Assembly: GCF_010993975.1 (NCBI RefSeq) | Contig: NZ_JAACZO010000056.1 | Coordinates: 62,001 to 126,000, forward strand | Reading direction: 5' to 3' | Length of the DNA: 64,000 bases | Source: Halomonas faecis | GTDB lineage: Bacteria; Pseudomonadota; Gammaproteobacteria; Pseudomonadales; Halomonadaceae | Part shown: positions 9,668 through 21,730 of the stretch, piece by piece | Layout: each line of letters opens with the position of its first letter | Numbering within the stretch: position 1 is the first letter of the stretch | The notes under the pieces: model-generated | Database searches by the model: none | Told to the model about the DNA's origin: nothing | Seen by the model: the letters and a program-made list of their open reading frames with translations, nothing else | Position numbers and translations under genes: made by a program

Positions 9668-10429
9668 ATGCTCGAGCGCATCCGCATCGTTCTGATCGGC
9701 ACCAGCCATCCCGGCAACATCGGAGCCACGGCCCGGGCCATGCACAACATGGGGCTATCCGATCTGGCGCTGGTGGCACCGCGTTGCGAGCCGCTCACCG
9801 CCGACAGCATCGCCCGCGCCTCGGGAGCCGACCATCTGCTCCATGCCGCCCAAATCCATGCCAGCCTGGAGGCCGCCGTCGGCGACTGCACCCTGGCCGT
9901 GGGCGCCAGCGCCCGCTCGCGCACCCTGCCATGGCCGATGCTCACGCCACGCGAGCTCGGCGCGCGCCTGCCCGAAGAACTGGCCGGCAGCGACACCCGG
10001 GTGGCCCTGGTGTTCGGTCGCGAGGACAGCGGCCTGACCAACGCCGAACTGCAACGCTGCCACGCCCACGTGCACATCCCCACTAACGCCGACTTCGCCT
10101 CCCTGAACCTGGCCACGGCAGTGCAGGTGCTGGCCTACGAGTGCCGCCTGGCGTGGCTTGCCGGCGAAGGTGCCAACGCACCATCCGATGAAGAACCACC
10201 CTCCCTGGCCAGTCACGCCGAACTCGAGCGCTACTTCGAGCATCTCGAGCGTACCTTGATCGCCATCGGCTTCCATGACCCGGCGACACCGCGCCAGCTG
10301 ATGGCCCGGCTGCGCCGCTTCACCCTGCGCGCCCGCCCCGAGCGCCTGGAGATCAACATCCTGCGCGGCATTCTCTCTGCCACCGAGCAGCAGGCCGAAG
10401 CCCACCGCGACGATGACGCGGGGAAGTGA
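9668..10429 (+). CDS. trmJ: tRNA (cytidine/uridine-2'-O)-methyltransferase TrmJ
   Basis: TrmJ methylates the ribose of nucleotide 32 in tRNAs using S-adenosylmethionine. The 253-residue SPOUT protein begins [19 protein letters not shown], the typical TrmJ start, followed by ARAMHNMGL and the C-terminal knot motifs [16 protein letters not shown] and [19 protein letters not shown] frame extension to 9620 exists, but AAGGAAG lies in front of the ATG at 9668. It heads the run leading to cysE and isc genes, as in E. coli. Confidence 0.93.
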   Translation: MLERIRIVLIGTSHPGNIGATARAMHNMGLSDLALVAPRCEPLTADSIARASGADHLLHAAQIHASLEAAVGDCTLAVGASARSRTLPWPMLTPRELGARLPEELAGSDTRVALVFGREDSGLTNAELQRCHAHVHIPTNADFASLNLATAVQVLAYECRLAWLAGEGANAPSDEEPPSLASHAELERYFEHLERTLIAIGFHDPATPRQLMARLRRFTLRARPERLEINILRGILSATEQQAEAHRDDDAGK

Positions 10430-10437
10430 TTCCCGCC

Positions 10438-10454
10438 GGCCGCTTGCAGCGGCC
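10438..10454 (+). other. Perfect hairpin between trmJ and cysE
   Basis: GGCCGCT (10438-10444) pairs with AGCGGCC (10448-10454) around a three-base loop. There is no T run after it, so termination is unlikely to be efficient. Confidence 0.45.
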
Positions 10455-10536
10455 TGGCCCCACCCCCAATAATGGGAGAACGTCCCCGGTGGCGTCTGCC
10501 CAGCGCCCCGCCACCCCAGCCCTACAGGACCACCGC

Positions 10537-11415
10537 ATGTTTCAACGCCTTCGCGAGGACATCAACAGCGTATTCGCCCGCGACCCGGCGGCACGCAACT
10601 TCCTGGAAGTGCTGACCAACTACCCAGGTCTGCATGCGCTGCTGATCCATCGCCTGAGCCACTGGCTATGGCACAAGAATCTCAAGTGGCTGGCACGCAC
10701 GCTTTCCACCCTCGCTCGCTGGCTCACCGGCATCGAGATCCACCCCGGTGCGACAATCGGCCGCCGCTTCTTCATCGACCATGGAATGGGCGTGGTGATC
10801 GGCGAGACCGCCAGGGTAGGTGACGATGTCACCCTCTATCAGAGCGTCACACTGGGCGGCACCAGCTGGAACAAGGGCAAGCGCCATCCGACCCTGGGGG
10901 ACGGCGTCATCGTGGGTGCCGGCGCCAAGATTCTCGGCCCCTTCACGGTTGGCGCCGGGGCCAAGATCGGCTCCAACGCCGTGATCACCAAGGAGGTCCC
11001 CCCTGGCGCCACGGTGGTGGGCATTCCCGGCAAGATCGTCAAACGCGACGAGCCCGATGCCACCGAGGTGCTGGCCGTCGACCCCGAGCGGCGCGAGGCC
11101 ATGCGCCGCAAGTTCGGCTTCGACGCCTACGGTGTCAGCGAGGACATGCCCGACCCGGTGGCGCGCTCGATCCAGGCCATGCTCGATCACATGCACGCTG
11201 TGGATGAGCGCATCGAACGCATGTGCCGGACCCTGCGCAAGCTCGACGCCGGCTACCGCGACGGCCGTCTGCCCGAACTGCGCGACGAGGACTTCGCCGA
11301 GATACTGGCCGACGTGGAAAGCTGCTGCGGACCGACTCATCCCGATGGCGGCAACGACGACACCTCAGCCGAGCGCGGCAAGACGTCGCAGCATGGCCCG
11401 CAGGAGAATGGTTGA
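10537..11415 (+). CDS. cysE: Serine O-acetyltransferase
   Basis: CysE makes O-acetylserine from serine and acetyl-CoA, the first step of cysteine synthesis. The 292-residue protein has an N-terminal helical region with [22 protein letters not shown] and a left-handed beta-helix of hexapeptide repeats ([22 protein letters not shown]) with [16 protein letters not shown] long C-terminal extension rich in charged residues follows the catalytic domain. The ATG was chosen after CAGGA; an upstream frame to 10426 would add 37 unlike residues. Its product feeds the cysteine desulfurase encoded downstream. Confidence 0.93.
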   Translation: MFQRLREDINSVFARDPAARNFLEVLTNYPGLHALLIHRLSHWLWHKNLKWLARTLSTLARWLTGIEIHPGATIGRRFFIDHGMGVVIGETARVGDDVTLYQSVTLGGTSWNKGKRHPTLGDGVIVGAGAKILGPFTVGAGAKIGSNAVITKEVPPGATVVGIPGKIVKRDEPDATEVLAVDPERREAMRRKFGFDAYGVSEDMPDPVARSIQAMLDHMHAVDERIERMCRTLRKLDAGYRDGRLPELRDEDFAEILADVESCCGPTHPDGGNDDTSAERGKTSQHGPQENG

Positions 11416-11441
11416 CCGCCACGCTGGGTCTTTACCATAAT
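11412..11441 (+). promoter_or_regulatory. Sigma-70 promoter of the iscR-iscS-iscA operon
   Basis: TTGACC (11412-11417) and CATAAT (11436-11441) are 18 bases apart. The -35 element contains the cysE stop codon, so the isc promoter begins exactly where cysE ends. I could not recognise a convincing IscR type 1 operator beside it. Confidence 0.6.
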
Positions 11442-11548
11442 GATCGTTCGACTCCCGTGGCCCTGCCGTCGGTGGTGGCTCGAACGCCAACCGGGCGACG
11501 GCCTGCCCGCCGCCGAGGTAAGCCAGCTATGCATTCGACGAGCTCGCC

Positions 11549-12019
11549 ATGCGTTTGACCACCAAGGGACGCTACGCCGTCACTGCCATGCTCGACCTGG
11601 CCCTGCATGCCGACCGGGGGCCCATCAGTCTGGCCGACATTTCCCGGCGCCAGGAGATATCCCTGCCCTACCTGGAGCAACTCTTCGCCCGCCTGCGCCG
11701 CGCGAAACTGGTCAAGAGCGTACGCGGCCCCGGTGGCGGCTACCTGCTCGACGCATCGCCCGACGCTATCTCCGTGTCGCAGGTCATCGATGCCGTCGAC
11801 GAGTCGGTAGACGCCACGCGCTGCCAGGGGCTGTCCGACTGCCAACAGGGCGACACCTGCCTGACTCACCATCTGTGGTGCGATCTCTCCGAGCAGATTC
11901 GCGGCTTCCTCGACGGCATTACCCTGGGCCAACTGGTCGCCAACGGTGAGGTACAACGCATCGCCGCCCGCCAACGCAGCGCCCGTACCGCCGACACCAT
12001 CGCCACCAGCTCGCCCTGA
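11549..12019 (+). CDS. iscR: Fe-S cluster-sensing transcriptional regulator IscR
   Basis: The 156-residue Rrf2-family protein begins [19 protein letters not shown] and has a winged helix (about 1-80) with [24 protein letters not shown] recognition elements. The three [2Fe-2S] cysteines are spaced as in Isc[14 protein letters not shown] followed by LTHHLW. IscR senses cluster status and normally represses its own operon. It is the first gene of a cluster continuing with iscS and iscA. Confidence 0.96.
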   Translation: MRLTTKGRYAVTAMLDLALHADRGPISLADISRRQEISLPYLEQLFARLRRAKLVKSVRGPGGGYLLDASPDAISVSQVIDAVDESVDATRCQGLSDCQQGDTCLTHHLWCDLSEQIRGFLDGITLGQLVANGEVQRIAARQRSARTADTIATSSP

Positions 12020-12059
12020 CCCCGGCCCTGACATTCAGCATGGAGACGTCCGCGAGCCC

Positions 12060-13208
12060 ATGAGCGCCCTCGTCTATCTCGATTATGCCGCCACCACCCC
12101 GGTCGACCCGCGCGTCGCCGAGGCGATGAGCCGCCACCTCACCCTGGATGGCATCTTCGCCAATCCCGCCTCGCGCAGCCATATGCTCGGCTGGCAGGCG
12201 GAGCAGGCAGTGGAAGGCGCACGCCGCCAGGTCGCCGATGCCATCGGCGCCGACCCCCGCGAGATCGTCTGGACGAGCGGCGCCACCGAGGCCGACAACC
12301 TGGCGCTGACCGGCTTGTTGCGCGGCTGCCGGGCACGCGGCCGCCACCTGGTGACCTCCATCGTCGAACACAAGGCGGTGGTCGACACCGCCACGGCGCT
12401 GGAGGCCGAGGGCTTCGAGGTCACCTGGCTCACCCCGGGCCGCGACGGCCGGGTCACGCCCGAACAGTTGCGCGAAGCGCTACGCCCCGACACCGTGCTG
12501 GTCTCGCTGATGGCGGTGAACAACGAGCTGGGCTGCATGCACGACCTGGCGGCACTCGCCGAAGTCGCCCACGCCGGCGGCGCCGCCTTCCACGTCGATG
12601 CCGCCCAGGCGGTGGGGCGCATCCCGCTCGACGTCGAGCGGCTCGGCATCGACCTGCTGTCGCTTTCCGGACACAAGGCCTACGGCCCCAAGGGCATCGG
12701 CGCGCTCTACGTCAGGCGTCATCCCGACATCCGCGTGGAGGCCCTGATCCACGGCGGCGGGCACGAGCGCGGCATGCGCTCCGGCACCCTGCCCACCCAC
12801 CAGATCGTGGGCATGGGCGAGGCCATTGCCCTGACCACCGCCGAAGGCGAGGCCGACCAGGCACGCATCACCGGCCTGCGCGACCGCTTGCTAGCCGGCC
12901 TCGCCGACCTCGACGGCATCCATCGCAATACCGACCTCGCCGTATCGGTACCCAACATCCTCAACCTGGCCTTCGAGGGCGTCGACGGCGAGTCGCTGCT
13001 CATGGCGCTGCGCGACATCGCGCTTTCCACCGGCTCGGCCTGCAACTCAGCGAGCGTCGAGCCGTCCTACGTGTTGAAGGGCATCGGCGTACCGCGCTCG
13101 TTGGCACTGGCTTCGTTGCGCTTCAGCTTCGGCCGGTTCACCACCGAGGCGGACATCGACCAGGCGCTGGCCTCGCTGCATCATGCCCTCACCGGCCTGC
13201 GGCGCTAG
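12060..13208 (+). CDS. iscS: Cysteine desulfurase (IscS type), short C-terminus
   Basis: IscS is a PLP enzyme that takes sulfur from cysteine as a persulfide for Fe-S clusters and thiolated tRNAs. The product matches E. coli IscS along its length: YLDYAATTPVDPRVAEAM at the start, the PLP lysine in SLSGHKAYGPKGIGALYVRR, HGGGHERGMRSGTLP and the catalytic cysteine loop STGSACNSASVEPSYVL. It is 382 residues and ends at GLRR, about 20 residues short of E. coli IscS. The missing tail lies where E. coli IscS contacts IscU, and no iscU gene follows. Confidence 0.93.
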   Translation: MSALVYLDYAATTPVDPRVAEAMSRHLTLDGIFANPASRSHMLGWQAEQAVEGARRQVADAIGADPREIVWTSGATEADNLALTGLLRGCRARGRHLVTSIVEHKAVVDTATALEAEGFEVTWLTPGRDGRVTPEQLREALRPDTVLVSLMAVNNELGCMHDLAALAEVAHAGGAAFHVDAAQAVGRIPLDVERLGIDLLSLSGHKAYGPKGIGALYVRRHPDIRVEALIHGGGHERGMRSGTLPTHQIVGMGEAIALTTAEGEADQARITGLRDRLLAGLADLDGIHRNTDLAVSVPNILNLAFEGVDGESLLMALRDIALSTGSACNSASVEPSYVLKGIGVPRSLALASLRFSFGRFTTEADIDQALASLHHALTGLRR

Positions 13209-13239
13209 CCGCTCCATCCACCCTTGCAGGAGAACCACC

Positions 13240-13566
13240 ATGGCACACCTTTCGATCACCGATGCCGCTGCCGAGCAGATCCGCCAGGTGCTCGAGGAGC
13301 GCGGCCACGGCTTGGGCCTGCGGGTCTCGGTCAAGCCCAGCGGCTGCTCCGGCTACAGCTACGTGCTCGACTTCGCCGACCAGGCAGCCGATGACGACAT
13401 CGCCTTCCAGGAACGCGGCGTGACCGTGTATGTCGCCCCCGACGCCCTGGAGATGCTCGACGGCAGCGAAGTCGACTACGTCAACGAGGGGCTCAACCGC
13501 TTCTTCCGCTTCAACAACCCCAACGTCAAGGATCAGTGTGGGTGCGGCGAGAGCTTCAGCGTCTGA
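13240..13566 (+). CDS. iscA: A-type Fe-S carrier protein IscA
   Basis: The 108-residue protein has the three cluster-binding cysteines of A-type carriers, one in KPSGCSGYSYVL and two in DQCGCGESF near the C-terminus, plus the FNNPNVKDQ motif that is closer to IscA than to ErpA. It receives and passes Fe-S clusters to target enzymes. GCAGGAG precedes the ATG. It directly follows iscS; iscU, hscBA and fdx are absent and ndk comes next. Confidence 0.92.
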   Translation: MAHLSITDAAAEQIRQVLEERGHGLGLRVSVKPSGCSGYSYVLDFADQAADDDIAFQERGVTVYVAPDALEMLDGSEVDYVNEGLNRFFRFNNPNVKDQCGCGESFSV

Positions 13567-13589
13567 CTCGCGTGCCACTGGAGCAACGA

Positions 13590-13619
13590 TTGTTCAACGT
13601 CCGTCAGGAGCGTTATACT
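13590..13619 (+). promoter_or_regulatory. Sigma-70 promoter of ndk
   Basis: TTGTTC (13590-13595) and TATACT (13614-13619) are separated by 18 bases, about 150 bases upstream of the ndk start. The long leader between them has no coding sign. Confidence 0.6.
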
Positions 13620-13767
13620 CTGCGCCCACTGCATTTGCGCTGAACCGTCTGCGCCGAGCTGACGGCCGACGCATCTTCTTTCGAAGCGCCGCGCCTGCCG
13701 ACTCCACCGCGAGTTTCGGTAAGGCGTGGCGCTATCCTCATCTGCACCGCCCACGGAGAGTACGCCC

Positions 13768-14196
13768 ATGGCAACCGAACGCACCCTGTCCATCATCAAG
13801 CCCGACGCCGTCGCCAAGAACGTCATCGGCGAGATCGAGAGCCGTTTCGAGAAGGGCGGTCTGGCCATCGTCGCCGCCAAGATGCTGCACCTGTCTCGCG
13901 AGCAGGCAGAAGGCTTCTACGCCGAGCACAAGGAACGCCCCTTCTTCAACGACCTCGTCGGCTTCATGACCTCAGGGCCGGTGGTCGTGCAGGTGCTGGA
14001 AGGCGATGACGCCATCGCCGCCAACCGCGACTTGATGGGCGCCACCAACCCCAAGGAAGCCGCGCCGGGTACCATCCGCGCCGACTTCGCCGAAACCATC
14101 GACGCCAACGCCGTGCACGGCTCCGATTCTCCCGAGTCCGCGGCACGCGAGATCGCTTATTTCTTCGAAGCGAACGAAATCTGTTCTCGCGGCTGA
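13768..14196 (+). CDS. ndk: Nucleoside diphosphate kinase
   Basis: Ndk transfers phosphate from ATP to other nucleoside diphosphates through a phosphohistidine. The 142-residue protein begins [17 protein letters not shown], and the active-site region reads [20 protein letters not shown], with the catalytic histidine in [18 protein letters not shown] is also typical. The start was set at the ATG after CGGAGAG. It has its own promoter and is followed by a strong hairpin. Confidence 0.97.
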   Translation: MATERTLSIIKPDAVAKNVIGEIESRFEKGGLAIVAAKMLHLSREQAEGFYAEHKERPFFNDLVGFMTSGPVVVQVLEGDDAIAANRDLMGATNPKEAAPGTIRADFAETIDANAVHGSDSPESAAREIAYFFEANEICSRG

Positions 14197-14207
14197 ATGC
14201 ATGCCTT

Positions 14208-14230
14208 GCGGGGGCCATCATGGTCCCCGC
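14208..14230 (+). terminator. Hairpin after ndk
   Basis: GCGGGGGCCA (14208-14217) pairs with TGGTCCCCGC (14221-14230), ten pairs with one G-T, around a TCA loop. No T run follows, so partial read-through into rlmN is expected. Confidence 0.45.
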
Positions 14231-14258
14231 CTCCAGCCCATCCCCATAGCGTGATGCC

Positions 14259-15386
<1,128 letters not shown>

Positions 15387-15419
15387 GCCGTGCCTGCCTT
15401 GACTTCAGTCCGGCACGGC
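15387..15419 (+). terminator. Hairpin immediately after rlmN
   Basis: GCCGTGCC (15387-15394) pairs with GGCACGGC (15412-15419) with a 17-base loop, starting right after the rlmN stop. Only three T follow, so it may attenuate rather than end transcription. Confidence 0.4.
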
Positions 15420-15505
15420 GCTTTGATGGACAGGCTTTTCGCCATGGTCGGCCTGCATGCCTGTGTCAGCGCCACCGGTCCAATGCACTCCGTGAAGAGG
15501 ATGCC

Positions 15506-16234
15506 ATGACGCGTCATCCCTCGCTGCCACCTCGCTCCTTGCCCCTGCCACTCGCGGCAGTCCTGGCCGGGTCGCTGTGGCTGGGCGGCTGTGCGGGCAC
15601 GCTGGAGCGAGTCGACGACGCTGACGGCGGCGCCGCCGAAGCCTACACGCGGCTGGGGGTCGCTTACCTAGAGCGCAACAACCTGCCACGCGCCATGTCG
15701 GCCCTGGATCGCGCTCTGGAGCATGACCCTGCCGCGCCGGAAGCACTGCAAGCCATGGCCGTGGTCTACCAGCGACAGGGCGAGGACGAGCTCGCCGACG
15801 AAGCCTTTCAACGCGCCTTGAAAAGCGATCCCGAGCTAACGCGAGCGCGCAACAACTATGCCGCCTTTCTGTATGACCGGGGCCGTACCGCAGAAGCCTG
15901 CGAGCAGCTCGAGCGCGCCACCCAGGATACCCAGTACCGCCGTCGCGCTCAGCTGTTCGCCAATCTCGGGCGTTGCCGTCGCGAGCAGGGCGAGTTCGAC
16001 GCTGCCCGCACGAGCCTGGAACGGGCCGTCAGTCTCGACCCCCGCTATGCCGCGGCCTATCTGCGCCTGGCCGACCTGGCACTGGCCGAGGGCGAACCCG
16101 CCCAGGCTCGGCGCCAACTGGAACGCTACATCAGCCTGGCCGGCGAAACGGCCGAGGCCCGCGCGCTGGCCGACGAAATCGCCACTGCCCGCAGCACCGA
16201 CGACACAGTGCGCGGTGACCCAGACGCTCCCTGA
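15506..16234 (+). CDS. pilW: Type IV pilus biogenesis/TPR lipoprotein PilW (PilF)
   Basis: The 242-residue protein begins with a lipoprotein signal peptide whose lipobox LGGC places the lipidated cysteine near residue 29. About five tetratricopeptide repeats follow (AEAYTRLGVAYLERNN, PEALQAMAVVYQRQGE and so on). PilW/PilF lipoproteins help assemble the type IV pilus secretin in the outer membrane. The position between rlmN and rodZ is the usual place in gammaproteobacteria. The C-terminus is acidic and arginine-rich. Confidence 0.88.
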   Translation: MTRHPSLPPRSLPLPLAAVLAGSLWLGGCAGTLERVDDADGGAAEAYTRLGVAYLERNNLPRAMSALDRALEHDPAAPEALQAMAVVYQRQGEDELADEAFQRALKSDPELTRARNNYAAFLYDRGRTAEACEQLERATQDTQYRRRAQLFANLGRCRREQGEFDAARTSLERAVSLDPRYAAAYLRLADLALAEGEPAQARRQLERYISLAGETAEARALADEIATARSTDDTVRGDPDAP

Positions 16235-16263
16235 ACAACGCTTATCATGAAGGATGCTCAGCC

Positions 16264-17388
16264 ATGAGCGACACCCACGACACCGATGCCGCCGATCTCG
16301 TGTCACAGAGTTCCTCTCCCGGAGAGCTGCTGCGACGCGAACGCGAGACGCAGGGCCTCAGCCGAGGCGAGGTCGCCACGGCCCTCAACCTGCGTCCTGC
16401 CGTGGTGGTGGGCCTGGAGGAGGACACCTACGACCAGGTGCCCATCGCGACTTACCGCCGCGGCTACCTACGTGCCTACGCCCGCCTGCTGGGCATCGAG
16501 GAACGCCCCATCCTCGACGCCTACACGCGCCGTTTCGGCCATGAGGAACCGCCGCAGCACACCACGCCGGTCCAGGTCACCAAGCCACCGTCGCGGCTCG
16601 GCGCCTGGCTGTTCAAGCTGGTCACCCTGCTGGTCATCGCCGGCCTCATCGGACTGACTCTGGTATGGTGGCAGAGCCGCGGCGGCGGCGAACCGCCCGA
16701 CCTGAGCGACAGCAGTCCGGTCTCCGTGGACGGCCTCGACGGCACCTCGTCGGTGGTCGAAAGCCCAGAGCAGCCAACCGATGACGAAGGGCTGCCACCG
16801 CTACCGGAAGAAGGCGTCGACCCCCTGAGGGGCGAGCCCGAGGCTTCCTCCGTGCCCGACGACGCCCTCACCGCAGCCGATCGCGTCGACCCGAGCGCCA
16901 GCGAGACGCTTTCGGCCACCACGCCGGCCGAGCCCGAGGCAGCGGATGCCGAGACGGCCGGCGAGACCGCCACCGGCTCGGCCTCCGCCGAGGCGCCGAC
17001 AACCGCCGACGCCGACGACCGGGACGTCGCTGACATCGGCGACGCAGCCTCCATCGCCGACGCCGAAGCGGCATCCCCGACACCCGACTCGGCAAACGCC
17101 AGCGATGCCGCTACCGAGTCGGACGCCGGCAGCGCGGAAGCCGCCGCCAACGTGCTGACGTTCACCTTCAACCAGCAATCGTGGACCGAAGTGTTCGACG
17201 CCAACGACGAGCGCATCTTCGTGGGACTGCAGGAACCCGGCACCACTGCCCGCGTCGAAGGCGAACCGCCGTTTCGACTGACCGTGGGCAACGCCACCGG
17301 CGTCGAGCTCGAATGGCGCGGCGAGGTCGTGGACATCCCCGGCCGCGCTGGCGCCAACAACGTCGCTCGCTTCACTCTGGGAGAATGA
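16264..17388 (+). CDS. rodZ: Cytoskeletal/cell-shape protein RodZ
   Basis: RodZ links the MreB cytoskeleton to the cell-wall elongation machinery. The 374-residue protein has an N-terminal helix-turn-helix of the RodZ type (LLRRERETQGLSRGEVATAL and TYRRGYLRAYARLLGI), one membrane helix at about residues 118-138, a long disordered periplasmic stretch rich in alanine, aspartate and glutamate (about 140-300), and a C-terminal beta domain with TFTFNQQSWTEVFDAN. The acidic low-complexity linker is unusually long. AAGGAT precedes the ATG, and ispG follows nine bases later. Confidence 0.92.
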   Translation: MSDTHDTDAADLVSQSSSPGELLRRERETQGLSRGEVATALNLRPAVVVGLEEDTYDQVPIATYRRGYLRAYARLLGIEERPILDAYTRRFGHEEPPQHTTPVQVTKPPSRLGAWLFKLVTLLVIAGLIGLTLVWWQSRGGGEPPDLSDSSPVSVDGLDGTSSVVESPEQPTDDEGLPPLPEEGVDPLRGEPEASSVPDDALTAADRVDPSASETLSATTPAEPEAADAETAGETATGSASAEAPTTADADDRDVADIGDAASIADAEAASPTPDSANASDAATESDAGSAEAAANVLTFTFNQQSWTEVFDANDERIFVGLQEPGTTARVEGEPPFRLTVGNATGVELEWRGEVVDIPGRAGANNVARFTLGE

Positions 17389-17397
17389 TCCGCCGCC

Positions 17398-18513
17398 ATG
17401 CATGCACCATCCCCCATCGTTCGTCGCCCGTCACGCCAGATCCATGTCGGCAAGGTTGCCGTCGGAGGCGATGCGCCCATCTCCGTGCAGAGCATGACCA
17501 ATACCGACACCCTGGACGTGGCTGCCACCGTGGCGCAGATCCGTCAGCTCGAGGCCGCTGGCGCCGACATCGTGCGCGTCTCGGTACCGACCATGGACGC
17601 CGCCGAGGCGTTCGGGCGCATCAAGCGTGAAGTGGCGGTACCCCTGGTCGCCGACATCCACTTCGACTACAAGATCGCCCTGCGCGTCGCCGAACTGGGC
17701 GTCGACTGCCTGCGCATCAACCCCGGCAACATCGGCCGCGAGGATCGCGTCCAGGCCGTGGTCAGCGCCGCTCGCGACAACGGCATCCCCATTCGCATCG
17801 GCGTCAACGCCGGCTCGTTGGAGAAGGATCTGCAGAAGAAGTATGGCGAACCCACCCCTGCCGCACTGGTGGAATCGGCCATGCGCCACATCGATCACCT
17901 CGACCGCCTCGACTTTCCCGACTTCAAGGTCAGCGTCAAGGCTTCCGATGTCTTCATGGCGGTAGCCGCCTACCGCGAGCTGGCCTCGCGCATCGAGCAG
18001 CCGCTGCACCTGGGGATCACCGAAGCCGGTGGGCTGCGCTCGGGCACCGTGAAGTCCTCCATCGGCCTGGGCATGCTGCTCATGGACGGCATCGGCGACA
18101 CCATCCGCGTATCGCTGGCCGCCGACCCCGTCGAGGAGATCAAGGTCGGCTACGACATGCTCAAGAGCCTGCGTCTGCGCAGCAAGGGCATCAACTTCAT
18201 CGCCTGTCCCAGCTGCTCGCGCCAGAACTTCGACGTCATCGGCACCATGAATGCACTCGAGGAGCGTCTCGAGGACGTCATGACCCCGCTGGACGTCTCG
18301 GTGATCGGCTGCGTGGTCAACGGCCCCGGCGAAGCCAAGGAGAGCGACATCGGGCTCACCGGCGGCAGCCCCGCCAACCTCGTTTACCTCGACGGCAAGC
18401 CCGCCTCCAAGCTGCGCAACGACCACCTGGTCGATGACCTCGAGCGCCTGATCCGCGAAAAGGTGCGCGAGAAGGAGCAGGCAGAACGGGACGTGATCGC
18501 TCGCGGCGACTGA
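17398..18513 (+). CDS. ispG: 4-hydroxy-3-methylbut-2-enyl-diphosphate synthase
   Basis: IspG carries out the penultimate step of the MEP isoprenoid pathway using a [4Fe-4S] cluster. The 371-residue protein contains [42 protein letters not shown] and the cluster cysteines in [11 protein letters not shown] and [10 protein letters not shown]. It is translated from the cluster with rodZ upstream and hisS 25 bases downstream, a very common order. Its need for Fe-S clusters is relevant to the reduced isc operon nearby. Confidence 0.97.
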   Translation: MHAPSPIVRRPSRQIHVGKVAVGGDAPISVQSMTNTDTLDVAATVAQIRQLEAAGADIVRVSVPTMDAAEAFGRIKREVAVPLVADIHFDYKIALRVAELGVDCLRINPGNIGREDRVQAVVSAARDNGIPIRIGVNAGSLEKDLQKKYGEPTPAALVESAMRHIDHLDRLDFPDFKVSVKASDVFMAVAAYRELASRIEQPLHLGITEAGGLRSGTVKSSIGLGMLLMDGIGDTIRVSLAADPVEEIKVGYDMLKSLRLRSKGINFIACPSCSRQNFDVIGTMNALEERLEDVMTPLDVSVIGCVVNGPGEAKESDIGLTGGSPANLVYLDGKPASKLRNDHLVDDLERLIREKVREKEQAERDVIARGD

Positions 18514-18538
18514 GCCGAGCGACGACAAGGAGCCAGCA

Positions 18539-19849
<1,311 letters not shown>

Positions 19850-19919
19850 CGAAAGCCGCGCCGAGATACGCCGCAGCCAAGGCCGCAACCCAATTGCCGC
19901 AAGTCAAAGGAGACCGCCC

Positions 19920-20579
19920 GTGGCGGAGCTGAGAACCGAAGAAGAACAGGTAGAAGCGCTCAAGCGCTGGTGGAAGGAAAATGCCGTATCGCTGATTGCC
20001 GGCGTAGCCATCGCCGTTGCCGGCGTGGTGGGCTGGAACGCCTGGCAGAGCTATCAGGACAACCAGGCGACCGCCGCATCCATGCGCTACCAGCAGTTGG
20101 TCAACCTGGCCGGCACCGGCAACCTGGAACTCGCCAACCTGGAAGAGGCTCGCTCCCTTGCCCAGGAAATCGTCACCGAACATGACAGCAGCCTGTATGC
20201 CGACCTCGCACGCCTGCTCGAGGCACGCCTGGCGGTCCAGCAGGACGACCTCGACGGCGCCCGCAGCGCCCTGCAGGCAGTGATCGACGCCGATCGCCAT
20301 GCCTATCTGCCCGGACTCGCACGGCTGCGCCTGGCACGCCTGATGCTCGCGTCCGGTGACGCGGAGGCGGCTCTGGACACCCTGGAGTCCGGCATTCCCG
20401 ACGCGCTCGCTGCCCAGCGGGCCGACGTGCGCGGCGATGCCTATGCAGCCCTGGAGCGCCGCGACGAGGCACGCGATGCCTGGCGCGAAGCCCTGTCGCT
20501 GGCAGAGCAGCGCGACCAGCCGCTGTTCGGCGTGGAACTCAAGCTCGACAATCTCGGCATGGAAGAGGCCACCCTATGA
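19920..20579 (+). CDS. yfgM: YfgM-type ancillary SecYEG translocon subunit
   Basis: The 219-residue protein has a short cytoplasmic N-terminus (ELRTEEEQVEALKRWW), one membrane helix at about residues 24-42 and a periplasmic TPR-like domain rich in alanine and leucine, the architecture of YfgM. In E. coli YfgM binds PpiD and SecYEG and hands over periplasmic chaperone clients. The start is GTG after AAAGGAG; upstream in-frame codons would add unlike sequence. The stop overlaps the bamB start by four bases. Confidence 0.9.
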   Translation: MAELRTEEEQVEALKRWWKENAVSLIAGVAIAVAGVVGWNAWQSYQDNQATAASMRYQQLVNLAGTGNLELANLEEARSLAQEIVTEHDSSLYADLARLLEARLAVQQDDLDGARSALQAVIDADRHAYLPGLARLRLARLMLASGDAEAALDTLESGIPDALAAQRADVRGDAYAALERRDEARDAWREALSLAEQRDQPLFGVELKLDNLGMEEATL

Positions 20580-21730
20580 TTCGCAACAAGACCCCTCTCG
20601 TTCTCATCGCCACCCTGGCCGTGGTCCTGGCCGGCTGTGCCAGCAAACCGGAACCGCGCAACGCTCCCAAGGAACTTCGCGATTTCGACGCCACCACCGA
20701 ACTCGACAGCGACTGGGGACGCAGCGTGGGCGATGGCCTGGGACGAGCGCGCAACCCCATTGCCCCGGCCCGGGATGGCGGCACCCTTTTCGCTGCCGAT
20801 GCCAGCGGCCTGGTGAAAGCCATCGACGCCGACAGCGGCCGCCAGGTCTGGCAGACGCAACTCGATGTCGACGTTTCCAGCGGTCTCACCGCCGTTGCCC
20901 AGCGGGTCTACCTGGGCACTCGCAACGGCGAGGTGCTCTCCCTCGACCAGGAAAACGGCGAGATCGAATGGCGGGCGGACGTGCCTAGCGAGGTCCTCGC
21001 GGCTCCGCAAGCCACCAACCAGCTGCTCATCGTCCAGAGCGGAGACGGCACCGTAACGGCTCTGGATCGCCGCACCGGCGACGAGCGCTGGGCGCACACC
21101 AGCACCGAACCCGCATTGACGCTACGTGGCACCGGCACGCCACAGGCCATCGACCCGGTGACCTTCGTCGGCCTGGGGAGCGGTCGCCTGGTGACGCTGG
21201 ACAATCGCAACGGACAACCCATCTGGGAGCGGCGCATTGCCGTACCCCGGGGGCGCAGCGAGATCGAGCGCCTCGTCGACCTGGACGGCCAGCCGGTACT
21301 GACTCCCGACGGCCGTCTGTTCGTCACCAGCTACAACGGTCGTGTTGTCGCTCTGGAGGCCACCAGCGGCGAGGTGCAGTGGCAGCGCGAACTCTCCAGT
21401 TACCTGACCCCAGTGCTGGTGGGCGACCGGCTGTACGTGGTCGATGCCACCAGCCATGTCGTCGCCCTGAACGCCGACACGGGCGACGAACTGTGGCGCA
21501 ACGACACGCTCGAAGGACGTCGATTGACCGCTCCGGCCTTTGCCGACGGTCACCTGGTGGTGGGCGACTTCGCGGGGTACCTGCATTTGATCGATACTCA
21601 GAACGGCAACCTTGCGGCACGTACTCGGATCGACAGTTCCGGCATCAGCGTACGCCCGCTCACCGACTATCGCCGCATCTACGTACTGGCCAACGATGGC
21701 CACCTCGAGGCCCTGGAAATCCGCGAATGA
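20576..21730 (+). CDS. bamB: Outer-membrane assembly lipoprotein BamB
   Basis: BamB is the beta-propeller lipoprotein of the BAM complex that inserts outer-membrane proteins. The 384-residue product has a lipoprotein signal ending VVLAGC (lipidated cysteine near residue 22) and repeated PQQ-like blades with G-x-x-W motifs such as [30 protein letters not shown] and TGDELWRND. It overlaps yfgM upstream and der downstream, each by an ATGA junction, indicating coupled translation. Confidence 0.95.
   Translation: MIRNKTPLVLIATLAVVLAGCASKPEPRNAPKELRDFDATTELDSDWGRSVGDGLGRARNPIAPARDGGTLFAADASGLVKAIDADSGRQVWQTQLDVDVSSGLTAVAQRVYLGTRNGEVLSLDQENGEIEWRADVPSEVLAAPQATNQLLIVQSGDGTVTALDRRTGDERWAHTSTEPALTLRGTGTPQAIDPVTFVGLGSGRLVTLDNRNGQPIWERRIAVPRGRSEIERLVDLDGQPVLTPDGRLFVTSYNGRVVALEATSGEVQWQRELSSYLTPVLVGDRLYVVDATSHVVALNADTGDELWRNDTLEGRRLTAPAFADGHLVVGDFAGYLHLIDTQNGNLAARTRIDSSGISVRPLTDYRRIYVLANDGHLEALEIRE

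Noticed and set aside
9493..10116. Minus-strand frame through the second heptamer array and antisense to trmJ
   Set aside because: Repeat-driven open frame opposite a clear TrmJ gene.
11412..11548. IscR type 1 operator at the isc promoter
   Set aside because: The promoter is clear, but I could not find a convincing match to the operator consensus by eye.
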